NCBI RefSeq assembly: GCF_029891575.1
Contig: NZ_JARZHF010000001.1
Location: 248,001 to 312,000, forward strand
Reading direction: 5' to 3'
Origin: Salipaludibacillus daqingensis
GTDB taxonomy: Bacteria; Bacillota; Bacilli; Bacillales; Salisediminibacteriaceae
Length of the DNA stretch: 64,000 nucleotides
This document shows positions 55,172 through 64,000 of this stretch, one piece after another. The notes beneath the pieces are model-generated. The model worked only from the letters and a program-made list of their open reading frames with translations, searched no databases and had not been told where the DNA came from. The position numbers were made by a program, and so were the translations under genes. Numbering within the stretch: the stretch's first letter is position 1; every line of letters starts with the position of its first letter.

Positions 55172-55918
55172 TCAATGATTATAAATCATTTTACGCGTCA
55201 TCCCACCATCAATCACAAGGTTCTCCCCGGTAATAAAATCATTGTCAGGTGACGATAAAAAGAAACATGCACGAGCAATGTCTTCTGGTTTTCCCACCCG
55301 TTTCGACCAATGTTGTTCATGGTCAATCGTTCTTAGTTGTTGATATTTATCGTTTTGAATCCAACCTGGACTGATCGCATTCACCCTTATCTCCATATCA
55401 GATAAACTAGCTGCCAAAGCATGAGTCAGGGAAACGATTGCTCCTTTGGAAGCAGCATAAGCTTCGCTGCCAGGTTCGGACATATTTGCCCTTGTGGAAG
55501 CAATATTTATAATCGAACTTCCTTTTTTCAAAAATCTTGCTCCAAGTTTTGAAAAAAGAAATGCACTACGGACATTTGTATTCATAATCATATCCCAATC
55601 TTCTATAGTAATCTCGTCTAATGGATGGAAGGATGATACTCCAGCATTATTAATAATCACATCTAATGTAATATTTTCTAACTCTATTTTATGAAACAAT
55701 GATTGAATATCTTCAAGTTTAGAAACATCTATCGTCACATGCGTGCAGCTTAACCCTCTAGTTTTTAGGTCTTTCTCTAAATGAAGTCCTTCTTTTTCGA
55801 GAATATCAATGAGCCAAACGTGAAATCCCTTTACGGCAAATTGTTCTGCTATTGCTTTTCCAATTCCTCTTGCTGCTCCAGTTACAATAACTTGTTTCTC
55901 CATGTTATGTTTCATCAT
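55172..55918 (-). CDS. Short-chain dehydrogenase/reductase
   Basis: 248 residues, classical SDR: TGAARGIGKAI cofactor loop, NNAG, catalytic Ser (INIAST), Tyr and Lys in YAASKGA, and the C-terminal VIDGGMTRK. Substrate unknown. ATG 55918 is selected by AGAAGGGG 5-6 nt upstream. Confidence 0.9.
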   Translation of the reverse strand: MMKHNMEKQVIVTGAARGIGKAIAEQFAVKGFHVWLIDILEKEGLHLEKDLKTRGLSCTHVTIDVSKLEDIQSLFHKIELENITLDVIINNAGVSSFHPLDEITIEDWDMIMNTNVRSAFLFSKLGARFLKKGSSIINIASTRANMSEPGSEAYAASKGAIVSLTHALAASLSDMEIRVNAISPGWIQNDKYQQLRTIDHEQHWSKRVGKPEDIARACFFLSSPDNDFITGENLVIDGGMTRKMIYNH

Positions 55919-56018
55919 TATATCCCCTTCTGTTTTCATAAAATTGCATGTTGTTGTACAATTTTTCCACCGTCATATATAATTTAACATAGTAACTATA
56001 TTTAAAGTTTGTTTAAAT

Positions 56019-56112
56019 AAAGCTGATATCCATCCTTAATAGAATGATGAATGCACTAGTCTATCTGTTTATCAAGCTTTAGACTTCACCGGAGGATCCG
56101 ATCAGCTTTTTT
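56019..56112 (+). other. Structured leader ahead of the carotenoid operon
   Basis: AAAGCTGAT at 56019-56027 pairs with ATCAGCTTT at 56101-56109, which runs into TTTTTTC. Inside, AGTCTA (56058-56063) pairs with TAGACT (56080-56085). The arrangement resembles a long terminator or a multi-stem regulatory leader; no known riboswitch class is recognised. Confidence 0.5.
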
Positions 56113-56145
56113 CATTTAAACACACTTTTTAAAGGAGTATTAAAC

Positions 56146-56934
56146 ATGCCAGCAAAATTTGACGTTTACTTGTTTCGATTTTTTGTGATTTGGTACACAA
56201 TTGGTGTTTTCCTTCTATCGTTTGATTTGGTGCCTCCATGGCTTGAATGGGCCAATGTCGTCTTTTTAATTACTTCTGGTCTTTTAGCGGTCGTATATTT
56301 TTACAGAAGCGGTTCCAAAGTCAATAGCATCATTGCTATCATTGTCATTTTCTTTCTTTCTATGGCTATCGAAAGTTTTGGAGTTCATACAGGACTATTT
56401 TTCGGTGATTATACATATAAAACAGATTTTGGTCCAAAAGTAATTGGAGTCCCTATCACGATTGGATTTGCTTGGCTGATGGTTATGGGAACCTCACATG
56501 TCCTTGCTGCACCTATTATTAACGTCGTTTCTCGCTTCAAAGCATTGATTTATGCAAGTTATGGTGCATTTATTGCCACATCATTAGATCTAATTATAGA
56601 TCCTGTAGCTTATGATGCAAAACAATATTGGGTCTGGAATGAACCTGGTTTATATTATAACATCCCATTTTCTAACTTTTATGGATGGTTTATCTTATCT
56701 TTTGTCCTTCACATTGTTATTTACGGATTATTTTTCCGCTCAAATCAATGGATAAATATAAGATCTGTATTTTGGCGTAACAACATGGTGAAATTATACG
56801 TAATGATGGCAGGTATGTTCATCATCATTGCCCTCGTGAACAAATTATGGCTTGCATCTATCGTCTCATTATCGACACTTTGCATTATCTATCTTATTTA
56901 CTTCAAGCTTAGAAGGATGATTGCAAATGATTAA
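56146..56934 (+). CDS. CruF-like carotenoid biosynthesis membrane protein (DUF422)
   Basis: 262 residues with seven or eight membrane helices. Conserved acidic and aromatic positions of the family are present: IESFGVHTGLFFGDYTY and DLIIDPVAYDAKQYWVW. Characterised relatives are carotenoid 1',2'-hydratases acting on the psi end. In this cluster it would modify a C30 chain, which is inference. AAAGGAG upstream; first gene of the four-gene plus-strand operon. Confidence 0.85.
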   Translation: MPAKFDVYLFRFFVIWYTIGVFLLSFDLVPPWLEWANVVFLITSGLLAVVYFYRSGSKVNSIIAIIVIFFLSMAIESFGVHTGLFFGDYTYKTDFGPKVIGVPITIGFAWLMVMGTSHVLAAPIINVVSRFKALIYASYGAFIATSLDLIIDPVAYDAKQYWVWNEPGLYYNIPFSNFYGWFILSFVLHIVIYGLFFRSNQWINIRSVFWRNNMVKLYVMMAGMFIIIALVNKLWLASIVSLSTLCIIYLIYFKLRRMIAND

Positions 56935-57649
56935 AGCAGATAAAAAAAAAGCGTTTCAAAAATTATTTCACTTTTACAATCGTTTTTTAATAAGCAGATC
57001 TTTTCATCACATTTCCATTTCCAAAAATTCATGGGTTCCTACTACTAATCATGGAATTTATTTGATGAATCATAGTTCATGGTGGGACTCCCTCATTTTA
57101 TTCTATTTAAACCAAGAAAAGCTAAAACTAGATGGAATAGCAATGATGGCAGAGGAAGGGTTACAAAGATTTCCCTTTTTTCGAAAAATCGGAGCTTTTT
57201 CTGTTGATCCAACATCGAGAAGATCACTTCTCGAGTCATTAAACTATGCTTCAGACCAATTACAACATGACAAACATCTGTTTTTGTTCCCTCAAGGCGA
57301 AGAATCTCACCTTGAAAAGCGTCCGTTTACATTTTTCTCTGGTGCCGCATACCTTCAGGAAAAAGTTCCTTCTACACCTGTCATCCCTATTGTTTTTTAC
57401 CATGGCTTATTTCATCATCAACTTCCAGAGTGGTATATTCATATCGGTCAACCGATGACCTTCCCAGAAGGTGCTAATCGAAAAGAGAAAACATTCATTT
57501 TTGAACAGAATGTAGAAGATGAATTAAATCAATTAAAACAAATGGTCATGTCAGATCAACCTGATCAGTTCCTCGTTTTATTACGTGGGAAGCAAGGTAT
57601 TGGGCAGAGGTGGGAAAATATGAAAAAACGATGGAAACGAGAGGATTAA
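56927..57649 (+). CDS. PlsC-family acyltransferase of the carotenoid cluster
   Basis: 240 residues. Acyltransferase motifs: NHSSWWD (HX4D), FPQGEES in the place of FPEGTRS, and PVIPIVFYHG. Likely transfers a fatty acid to a carotenoid sugar, given its place before a glycosyltransferase; the known Staphylococcus enzyme for that step (CrtO) belongs to another family. The ATG overlaps the CruF-like stop by 8 nt. Confidence 0.85.
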   Translation: MIKADKKKAFQKLFHFYNRFLISRSFHHISISKNSWVPTTNHGIYLMNHSSWWDSLILFYLNQEKLKLDGIAMMAEEGLQRFPFFRKIGAFSVDPTSRRSLLESLNYASDQLQHDKHLFLFPQGEESHLEKRPFTFFSGAAYLQEKVPSTPVIPIVFYHGLFHHQLPEWYIHIGQPMTFPEGANRKEKTFIFEQNVEDELNQLKQMVMSDQPDQFLVLLRGKQGIGQRWENMKKRWKRED

Positions 57650-57652
57650 TAG

Positions 57653-58759
57653 ATGCTATCTATATATGTTATCATCCTAATTCTTATACTTGTTTGGACA
57701 ATAGTAAACGGATTCAGTCTCCCTTTGCTGAAAACATCATCAAATAAAGAACTAGATAAGAACAAAAAAGTATCTATTCTCATTCCGATGAGAAACGAGG
57801 AAAGAAATATCGCTCCACTCATTGATTCTCTAAAAGAGTTAACTTACGAAAATATGGAATTTATTTTTCTTAATGACGGCTCGAAAGATCGCACGAAAGA
57901 ACTTTTCTATGAAAAAATAGAAGCTGACAATCGTTTTACTCTCATCGAAGGGAAGCCATTACCATCAGAATGGATTGGAAAAGTTCATGCTTGTTATCAG
58001 CTCTCGAAAAAAACAACGGGCGATTATTTGCTATTTTTAGATGCTGATGTAAGAGTCCATCCCAGAACTATTGAAAGAAGCTTACAAGCTTTCTCCACTA
58101 ACACTGGGTTAGTTACTGGGTTTCCTCGTTATCCATTAAAGAGCTTTCTCGGGCATTTGCTCGTACCGATGCAACATTTTGTTGTCTATTTACACTTGCC
58201 TGTATTTCTTGCTAATTTAACGACTTGGCCCGCTGCAACTGCTGCTCACGGCGCGTATATGATGTTTCGTCGTGACGCTTACGAAAAAGCGGGTGGACAC
58301 GAAAAGGTTAAAAATTCATTAGTGGAAGATGTGCATATTACGAGAGAAATCAAAAAAAACGGGTATCAAGTAAAGCTTGTAAACAACACAAACACGGTAC
58401 TTTGTCATATGTATGAAACGAATAAAGAGGTTTGGGAAGGCTTTTCTAAAAATCTCTTTCCTGGACTTGGTCGAAATCCTTTCCTTGTGATAGCACTAGT
58501 GATTTTCTATTTTATTTTTATGATCTTCCCTTTTCCATTAGCTATTTATGGGATCTTCACGTTGGATTTCCTTCTCATCTTGCCTCTTTTACTAACGATG
58601 ATGATCAAGTTATTTATTGATATTATGACAAGACAAAAATGGTGGCTATTTGTCGTTACACCATTTTCGTTATTTTTTATGGTATTACTTATGGTTTATT
58701 CCACCTATTTAGGATTATCTAACAAAGGATTCACATGGAAAGGAAGAACCTATCAATGA
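57653..58759 (+). CDS. Family-2 glycosyltransferase (CrtQ-like)
   Basis: 368 residues. GT2 fold with ILIPMRNEERN, the metal site LDADVRV, and EDVHITREIKKNG, plus three C-terminal membrane helices. It is placed and shaped like CrtQ, which glucosylates diaponeurosporenoate in staphyloxanthin synthesis. 3 bp after the acyltransferase gene. Confidence 0.87.
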   Translation: MLSIYVIILILILVWTIVNGFSLPLLKTSSNKELDKNKKVSILIPMRNEERNIAPLIDSLKELTYENMEFIFLNDGSKDRTKELFYEKIEADNRFTLIEGKPLPSEWIGKVHACYQLSKKTTGDYLLFLDADVRVHPRTIERSLQAFSTNTGLVTGFPRYPLKSFLGHLLVPMQHFVVYLHLPVFLANLTTWPAATAAHGAYMMFRRDAYEKAGGHEKVKNSLVEDVHITREIKKNGYQVKLVNNTNTVLCHMYETNKEVWEGFSKNLFPGLGRNPFLVIALVIFYFIFMIFPFPLAIYGIFTLDFLLILPLLLTMMIKLFIDIMTRQKWWLFVVTPFSLFFMVLLMVYSTYLGLSNKGFTWKGRTYQ

Positions 58760-60234
58760 ACACACAAAAGCAAGCTGTCGTCATAGGAGGTGGATTAGCA
58801 GGATTATCTGCCGCCATCCGCCTCCAATATGAAGGATTTCAAACAACAATATTGGAGAAAAATAATGATATCGGTGGGAAGTTGCATGAAGTTAGCCTAG
58901 GAACGCATCGATTCGACTTTGGTCCGAATACAATTACGATGCCCCACGTGTTTCAATCTGTTCTATCTGATGTAGGTGAAAATCCCGATAACTATTTCCA
59001 ATTTGTTCCATTAGAAACACATACGAAGAATGTTTTTGAAGATGGTTCTCACCTCTATTTTTCTTCTAATCACGAAAAAATGATCGACGAGTTAAGTCGT
59101 CTTGATGCTCAATCAGCTTTGAACTATCCTCAATATTTAAAAGAAGTTAAAAAACTTTACCAATTAGCGAACCATCATTTTTTCCACCGAACTTTTTCTT
59201 CTTGGAAAGACTATTTATCGATTCCATTGGCGAAATCTATGTTGTCTGCAAAACCAATGGAAAACCTAGACCACTTTCACCGGAAATTTTTCAAGGATGA
59301 ACGTATCATTCGCGCTTTTAATCGTTATGCTACATATATTGGTTCTTCTCCGTACAATGCTCCTGCTACGTTTGGTTTGATTGGTCATTTGGAGATGGGC
59401 GACGGGGTTTATTATACAAAGGGAGGAAATGCACAAATTGCTGCCGGATTTAAAAATGCAGCCGAAAAATTAGGCGTAACCATTTTATGTAATGAAGAAG
59501 TGATTAAAGGCCATGCAGTTAATAAACAACTCACTTCCGTTGAAACCTTAAGTGGAGAGAGATACCATGCTGATGTTTTTGTTTTAAACGGAGATTTGCT
59601 TACACAATATCCAAGATTAATAAACGAGAGTGATCGCCCATCTTTTTCAAATAAAAAAGTCGATAGTTATGAGCCGTCCATTTCCGCATTTGTCATCCTT
59701 GCTGCTACGTCAGAAAGATTTGACCTTCACCACCACCAAGTTTACTTTGGGAATGAAGTGAAACAGGAGTTCAACGATATTTTCAAAAAAGGGCTATATG
59801 GTACGGATCCTACTATTTACTTATGTACCTCTTCAAAGACTGAACCTTCTATGTCACCAGATGGGGACAACTTATTTATTTTAGTAAATGCACCGCCACT
59901 AAAAAATAGAAACAACGAAATGTTTGATCGAATGGAAATGGAACAAAGAATTTATCAACATCTTGAAGCAAAAGGTCTGTCTATTCGTCCTTCGTTGGAA
60001 CAGTCCAAAGTCGTCGATCCTCAAACTTTAGCAAATAACTATTATGCATACAGAGGAGCTCTTTATGGTGTTGCTTCAAATAGAAGAAAAGATACGTTTT
60101 TAAGGCCATATAACCGCTCACAAGATTTACACAACTTATTTTTTGCAGGTGGGAGTACTCATCCTGGTGGTGGCTCACCAATGGTCGTCCTTAGTGGACA
60201 AAATGTTGCGAAACGGATTATTCAAGAATACTAA
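58756..60234 (+). CDS. CrtN-family carotenoid oxidase/desaturase (third paralogue)
   Basis: 492 residues. FAD-binding VIGGGLAGLSAAIRL at the N-terminus and the C-terminal GGSTHPGGGSPMVVLSG signature of phytoene-desaturase-type enzymes. Position with the glycosyltransferase suggests a CrtP/CrtNc role, oxidising the chain end to aldehyde or acid. ATG 58756 overlaps the previous stop (ATGA). Confidence 0.9.
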   Translation: MNTQKQAVVIGGGLAGLSAAIRLQYEGFQTTILEKNNDIGGKLHEVSLGTHRFDFGPNTITMPHVFQSVLSDVGENPDNYFQFVPLETHTKNVFEDGSHLYFSSNHEKMIDELSRLDAQSALNYPQYLKEVKKLYQLANHHFFHRTFSSWKDYLSIPLAKSMLSAKPMENLDHFHRKFFKDERIIRAFNRYATYIGSSPYNAPATFGLIGHLEMGDGVYYTKGGNAQIAAGFKNAAEKLGVTILCNEEVIKGHAVNKQLTSVETLSGERYHADVFVLNGDLLTQYPRLINESDRPSFSNKKVDSYEPSISAFVILAATSERFDLHHHQVYFGNEVKQEFNDIFKKGLYGTDPTIYLCTSSKTEPSMSPDGDNLFILVNAPPLKNRNNEMFDRMEMEQRIYQHLEAKGLSIRPSLEQSKVVDPQTLANNYYAYRGALYGVASNRRKDTFLRPYNRSQDLHNLFFAGGSTHPGGGSPMVVLSGQNVAKRIIQEY

Positions 60235-60316
60235 CAAAGTATATTTTTGTGTTCAAAGCTACGATTTCGTTGCACTACAAAACGAAATTGCAATATTTAT
60301 TATTACCATCGAAACA

Positions 60317-60355
60317 AAAAAGAAGGAGAACCTAATTACTGGTTTTCCTTCTTTC
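60317..60355. terminator. Bidirectional terminator between the carotenoid operons
   Basis: AAGAAGGAGAACC / GGTTTTCCTTCTT with one G-T pair, A/T tracts on both sides. Confidence 0.8.
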
Positions 60356-60358
60356 CAT

Positions 60359-61195
60359 TTAACTTTCTATAGCACTTAATATTTGCTTTTTTTCTCGACT
60401 TGAAACAAATGCGCGTTTATGAAAAACATCGTAGTCATTTGCCCTCACAGAATTTAAAATTTCACGATAAAAATGTGCAGCAGCTTTCACTGGCATCCTA
60501 GCATTTAATGGATATAAGTGCATTAATTCAAGGCCTTCCTGATAATAATTTTCCGCTAGATGAGCTAATTCTTCCCATAAAGAGATGAATGATTCATTCA
60601 CCTGTTTATTATTTAACATCATATGTGTATAACCATGATCTTTCATCAATTGAGTAGGTATATAAATACGATCACGCTCGAAATCTTCCCCAATGTCTCG
60701 TAAAATATTCGTGATTTGCATGGCATATCCTAATGAAACGGCACTTTGTTTCAACTGCTCTTGATTTGTTGGAGACAAAATAGGCAATAACATCAACCCT
60801 ACCGTACTAGCAACGTGATAAGAGTAATTGATTAATTCATCCACCGATTCATATCGATTTTTTTTCAAATCCATTTCTTGACCATAAATCATCTCATAAA
60901 ATGGTTTAATATCAAATGTGAAATTTTTAAATGTATCTTCTAATGCAATCCAAAGGAAAGAAGAATCAGGTTGCTTTCCTAGTATAAACATATCAAGTTG
61001 ATGCTTGAATTTCTTAAGTTCTTCTTCTGGATTGATCCCTTCATCAACAATATCATCTGCTTTTCGACAAAACGCATAAACTGCCCATACAGCTTGACGC
61101 TTTTTCTTAGGTAAATGTTGGAATGCTTTCGCAAATGTTTTCGAATGATACTCAATAACATTCTTACATTGAAGATATGCATCATTAACGAGCAT
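60359..61195 (-). CDS. crtM: Diapophytoene synthase (squalene/phytoene synthase family)
   Basis: 278 residues. Condenses two prenyl diphosphates head to head. Both Asp-rich motifs are visible: DDIVDE (47-52) and the DIGEDFERDR region. C30 (farnesyl) rather than C40 product is inferred from the CrtN-type partners. ATG 61195 has AAAGGAGAGG upstream; the open frame continues to 61327 without a ribosome site and would add a hydrophobic extension not seen in the family. Confidence 0.92.
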   Translation of the reverse strand: MLVNDAYLQCKNVIEYHSKTFAKAFQHLPKKKRQAVWAVYAFCRKADDIVDEGINPEEELKKFKHQLDMFILGKQPDSSFLWIALEDTFKNFTFDIKPFYEMIYGQEMDLKKNRYESVDELINYSYHVASTVGLMLLPILSPTNQEQLKQSAVSLGYAMQITNILRDIGEDFERDRIYIPTQLMKDHGYTHMMLNNKQVNESFISLWEELAHLAENYYQEGLELMHLYPLNARMPVKAAAHFYREILNSVRANDYDVFHKRAFVSSREKKQILSAIES

Positions 61196-61323
61196 CGCCT
61201 TCCTCTCCTTTCTAAGTATCTTTTTTATAAAGGAATAATCAATTACACTTTTGAATAATAGGAGAAAAAACGAATAAATAAATGATTGAAATAAGATTTT
61301 TCTCCTTACTTTTTCTGTTAAAC

Positions 61324-62781
61324 TCACGATAATTGGCTATTATTTACCGCATCTTCATCATCTAAAAATTGAGATAACACTTTTGCTCCTTGCATGACAA
61401 TTGGTACTCCCCCACCTGGATGAATCGATGCTCCAACAGCATAAACATTATCATAATCAAATGGTTTTACTTGAGGACGAAATACCCCCGATTGGAATAA
61501 TGTTGGTGCTAAACCAAAACTTCCTCCTTCAAACAAGCCGTCTCTTTTTGATTCAAAAGGTGTTCGAACTTGCTTCCACAAAATTTTATTATAAATATTT
61601 TCATCTAAACGTTCTTTGATTTCGTGAAGCATTTTATCCGCAAAAGCTAGATATTCCTCTTTGGAAATCTCCTTTGAAGTAGGAACTGGTATCAACATGT
61701 ATGCGACACTTTTCCCTTCTGGGGCAAGAGTTTCATCAATTAAAGATGGGTGAAACAAATAAAATGATGGGTCTTCTGGTAATTTTTTTTGCACAAAAAT
61801 TTCATCCATTTGTTGATCTAAGTCGCTTCCCATAAAAAATTGATGAACGTAATTGGTATTTAATTTTCCTTCTATTCCTAAATAAATGAGAACACATCCG
61901 GAAGATGGGATATAAGAACGATTTGTCGTCTTATTAACAAGCTTTTCGGCTATAGGAAAATCTCCATTTAATATAAAGCGATCAAAATAATGCTTTTCTC
62001 CATGAACCGTAAGCGAAGTGGCTATACCTTTGCTTAATTCTACCTCTTGTACGTCAGCATTATATTCAATTGTTACCCCTCGCTTTTCTAATTCGTCTGT
62101 TAGGACTTCAGCAAGATGGGCATACCCACCTTTAATATACCAGATACCATGTTGATGTTCACTAAATGGAACAAGAGAATAAATCGCTGGCGTATGTTCA
62201 GGGGAACCACCTATATACAAGGTTTGTAAAGAAAATGCTTCTTGTAATTTTTTAGCTTGAAAATATTTTTTTGACTGATTTTTCACCGATTGATAAGCTT
62301 TCAGTTTCACAAGTGTTTTGACATTCTTTCTAGTCCAAAAGGATCGCTTTCTAACAAACGGTTGCTCTAAAAAAGCTTTTGATCCTTTTTCAAATCTATC
62401 AGCCATATCTTTCATATATAAAGAAAAATGATCACTTTCACCTGGAAAATGTTTTTCAATTTCCTCTTTTTGCTTATTAACGTTACTCCACTTATGAAAA
62501 GATGTTCCATCACGAAAGTGAAGAGGATAAGTTGGGTCAATTTGCACCATGTCAATTTGTGATAAATCAACGTTTACATCTTGTAAAATATTCCGAATCA
62601 TTTGAGGGAGTAGAACAATGGTTGGTCCTTCATCAATTTTGAACCCATCCTGTTCTGTAAACGCTAAACGACCTCCTAATTTATGCATTCTTTCAAATAT
62701 CGTAACGTTTTCACCTTTTTGATTTAAGTATAATGCAGTGATCATTCCACCAATTCCACCACCGACGATGGCATTGTTCAT
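61324..62781 (-). CDS. CrtN-family carotenoid desaturase/oxidase (second paralogue)
   Basis: 485 residues. FAD motif AIVGGGIGGMITALYL and C-terminal GASIHPGGGVPIVMQGAK. Likely desaturase or terminal oxidase (CrtNa/CrtNb type). Overlaps the previous gene by 4 nt (ATGA); GAGGAGGTGA ribosome site. Confidence 0.92.
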   Translation of the reverse strand: MNNAIVGGGIGGMITALYLNQKGENVTIFERMHKLGGRLAFTEQDGFKIDEGPTIVLLPQMIRNILQDVNVDLSQIDMVQIDPTYPLHFRDGTSFHKWSNVNKQKEEIEKHFPGESDHFSLYMKDMADRFEKGSKAFLEQPFVRKRSFWTRKNVKTLVKLKAYQSVKNQSKKYFQAKKLQEAFSLQTLYIGGSPEHTPAIYSLVPFSEHQHGIWYIKGGYAHLAEVLTDELEKRGVTIEYNADVQEVELSKGIATSLTVHGEKHYFDRFILNGDFPIAEKLVNKTTNRSYIPSSGCVLIYLGIEGKLNTNYVHQFFMGSDLDQQMDEIFVQKKLPEDPSFYLFHPSLIDETLAPEGKSVAYMLIPVPTSKEISKEEYLAFADKMLHEIKERLDENIYNKILWKQVRTPFESKRDGLFEGGSFGLAPTLFQSGVFRPQVKPFDYDNVYAVGASIHPGGGVPIVMQGAKVLSQFLDDEDAVNNSQLS

Positions 62782-64000
62782 ATCTTCACCTCCTCTTTAC
62801 TATACTTTTTGATTAATAAACTAGCTGTAATTCTTGCAGATTCAAAAATCGTTGGTAGACCACTTCCAGGATGTGTTCCCCCTCCAACAAGCCATAGTCG
62901 ATCAATTTCATTAAATTGGTTATGAGGTCTGAAATACATCATTTGACCTAAATTATGAGCAAGATTAAACGTTGCTCCTTTATAAACATGTTTTTGATGT
63001 TCCCAATCGTATGGTGTAAGCACTTTTTCTACTTCAATATTACTTTCTAAATCTTTTAATCCAGTTCTTTTCTTTATCTGATTAAAAATCAATTCTCTAA
63101 ATGTATCTGTTTCATTGTTCCAATCAATTCCACTGAAATTATTCGGTACTGGAGCTAAAATATACAGAGCTGATTTTCCTTGTGGAGCCAGTGTCGGATC
63201 TGTTACGGATGCATTTTGTACGTAAATAGAAGGATTATCCGATAAAATTTTCGTTTTCGTAATCTCTTCCACGTTTTTCTTGTAGTCATCTGAAAACAAT
63301 ATGGTATGATGATCCAAATCAATTGGTTGATTGACACCAGCATAAATCATAAAAGTCGAACAAGAATACTTTTTCTTTTGCAAATGAATATTTTTAAATT
63401 TACGTCTTTTATCGTCATCAATTAATTTTGTCATCCCTTGTGCAAAATCAGCATTCATGATTACATCATCGGCCTCAACCAACTCTCCATCATCTAATTC
63501 TAACCCTGTTACTGCTCGACGATCATCAAGAAGAAGTTTTTTCACACCAACTCCAGTATGAATTTCTCCACCATGTTCTTTCACAACTTTTGCCATGGAC
63601 TTTGTTAATTGATTTAAGCCCCCAATAGGATGGAATACTCCATACTCATGTTCCATAAATGAAAGAATACTAAATGCTCCTGGGCAATCCCAAGGAGACA
63701 TTCCTAAATATTTGGATTGGAATGTAAAGGATAATTTCAAACGTTCGTCATCAAAGTATTTAGACAAAACTTCATACAACGACTTTCCTAATTCCAACTG
63801 AGGAAGCGCTTTTAGCGTTCTAAGCCGCATATAATCAAACAAAGAAGCATGGTTATTTTGCAAAATTGGAGAAAGTGCTGCCATTTTTTTTCTTGTATCA
63901 ACCATAAAACGTTCGTAACTTTCTCCATTCCCTGGAAATAATTGTTCAATATTTTTTTTCATTTTATCAGGATCTCTTGTCGCTCTTATTGTCATCTCAT
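62778..64000 (-). CDS. CrtN-family carotenoid desaturase (first paralogue, 5' part outside window)
   Basis: About 407 C-terminal residues are visible; the N-terminal FAD-binding GxGxxG segment lies beyond the right edge. The frame is open through 64000, so the ATG at 63995 is internal. C-terminal signature GGGTHPGSGLPTIFESAR, plus PWDCPGAFSILSFMEHEYG. Probable diapophytoene desaturase; first visible gene of the crtN-crtN-crtM unit. Confidence 0.92.
   Translation of the reverse strand, partial: EMTIRATRDPDKMKKNIEQLFPGNGESYERFMVDTRKKMAALSPILQNNHASLFDYMRLRTLKALPQLELGKSLYEVLSKYFDDERLKLSFTFQSKYLGMSPWDCPGAFSILSFMEHEYGVFHPIGGLNQLTKSMAKVVKEHGGEIHTGVGVKKLLLDDRRAVTGLELDDGELVEADDVIMNADFAQGMTKLIDDDKRRKFKNIHLQKKKYSCSTFMIYAGVNQPIDLDHHTILFSDDYKKNVEEITKTKILSDNPSIYVQNASVTDPTLAPQGKSALYILAPVPNNFSGIDWNNETDTFRELIFNQIKKRTGLKDLESNIEVEKVLTPYDWEHQKHVYKGATFNLAHNLGQMMYFRPHNQFNEIDRLWLVGGGTHPGSGLPTIFESARITASLLIKKYSKEEVKI

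Noticed and set aside
60359-61327. Longer crtM start at 61327
   Set aside because: No ribosome site; the extension is hydrophobic and absent in the family, while 61195 has AAAGGAGAGG.

Overview
The window is a low-GC chromosomal segment from an endospore-forming member of the Bacillaceae. Evidence for this is the gene order, which follows the Bacillus subtilis chromosome for long stretches: resABCDE - rluB - spmAB - dacB ... ypuI - scpBA - ypuF - rib operon - ppiB - lysA - spoVAF/AEa - sigF - spoIIAB/AA - dacF - pdp - pnp - deoB - xerD - yqzK - fur - spoIIM - yqxK - nudF. Strong AGGAGG-type ribosome binding sites, frequent TTG/GTG starts and riboswitches of Bacillus type agree. Several surface or exported proteins are very acidic, which would suit a halotolerant or alkaliphilic lifestyle; that is inference. 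I see no tRNA, rRNA, CRISPR array, transposase or prophage.

Layout. 1-7.1 kb: YpbB (cut by the window edge), ferredoxin, two regulators (Crp/Fnr and GntR/FadR types), serA, a SurA-like lipoprotein, cobalamin adenosyltransferase, moaB. 7.4-14.2 kb: the cytochrome c maturation and redox-sensing operon resABC-resDE, with rluB upstream. 14.4-16.6 kb: spmA-spmB-dacB. 16.9-21.8 kb: an accessory block lying between dacB and ypuI, which are neighbours in B. subtilis. It holds a DUF421 protein, a reduced SpoVA set (YhcN/YlaJ lipoprotein, SpoVAC, SpoVAEb, no SpoVAD), an orphan iron-sulfur/cytochrome b pair and an unknown membrane-anchored protein. 21.8-30.4 kb: scpAB, ypuF, the FMN-riboswitch-controlled riboflavin operon, ppiB and lysA under a lysine riboswitch. 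30.9-36 kb: spoVAF and spoVAEa (again without the other spoVA genes), the sigma-F operon and dacF. 36-40.3 kb: nucleoside catabolism (deoB, two different purine nucleoside phosphorylases, pdp). 40.4-51.6 kb: xerD, yqzK, fur, spoIIM, an EndoQ-family nuclease, nudF, an aldo/keto reductase, a TlpA-like thioredoxin, uppP, a ycgR/ycgQ-like pair and a PTS IIA protein. 52-54 kb: xpt and a purine-type permease behind a guanine riboswitch. 54-56 kb: a HAD phosphatase and an SDR oxidoreductase. 56.1-64 kb: a carotenoid cluster of two convergent operons, one with a CruF-like protein, acyltransferase, glycosyltransferase and CrtN-type enzyme, the other with two CrtN-type enzymes (one cut by the window end) and CrtM.

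The most notable point is the spoVA system. The locus beside sigF keeps only spoVAEa and spoVAF. A second locus 12 kb away carries spoVAC and spoVAEb with a YhcN/YlaJ lipoprotein, beside a convergent DUF421 gene. This resembles the mobile spoVA-2mob operon but lacks spoVAD and the DUF1657 genes. Both units of the second locus have sigma-G-like promoters with the same -10 variant. Other points of interest are a purine nucleoside phosphorylase paralogue whose two base-recognition residues have changed, an FeS/cytochrome b pair without a molybdoenzyme, a structured leader ahead of the carotenoid operon, and a probable ATT start codon in the Crp/Fnr-type regulator.
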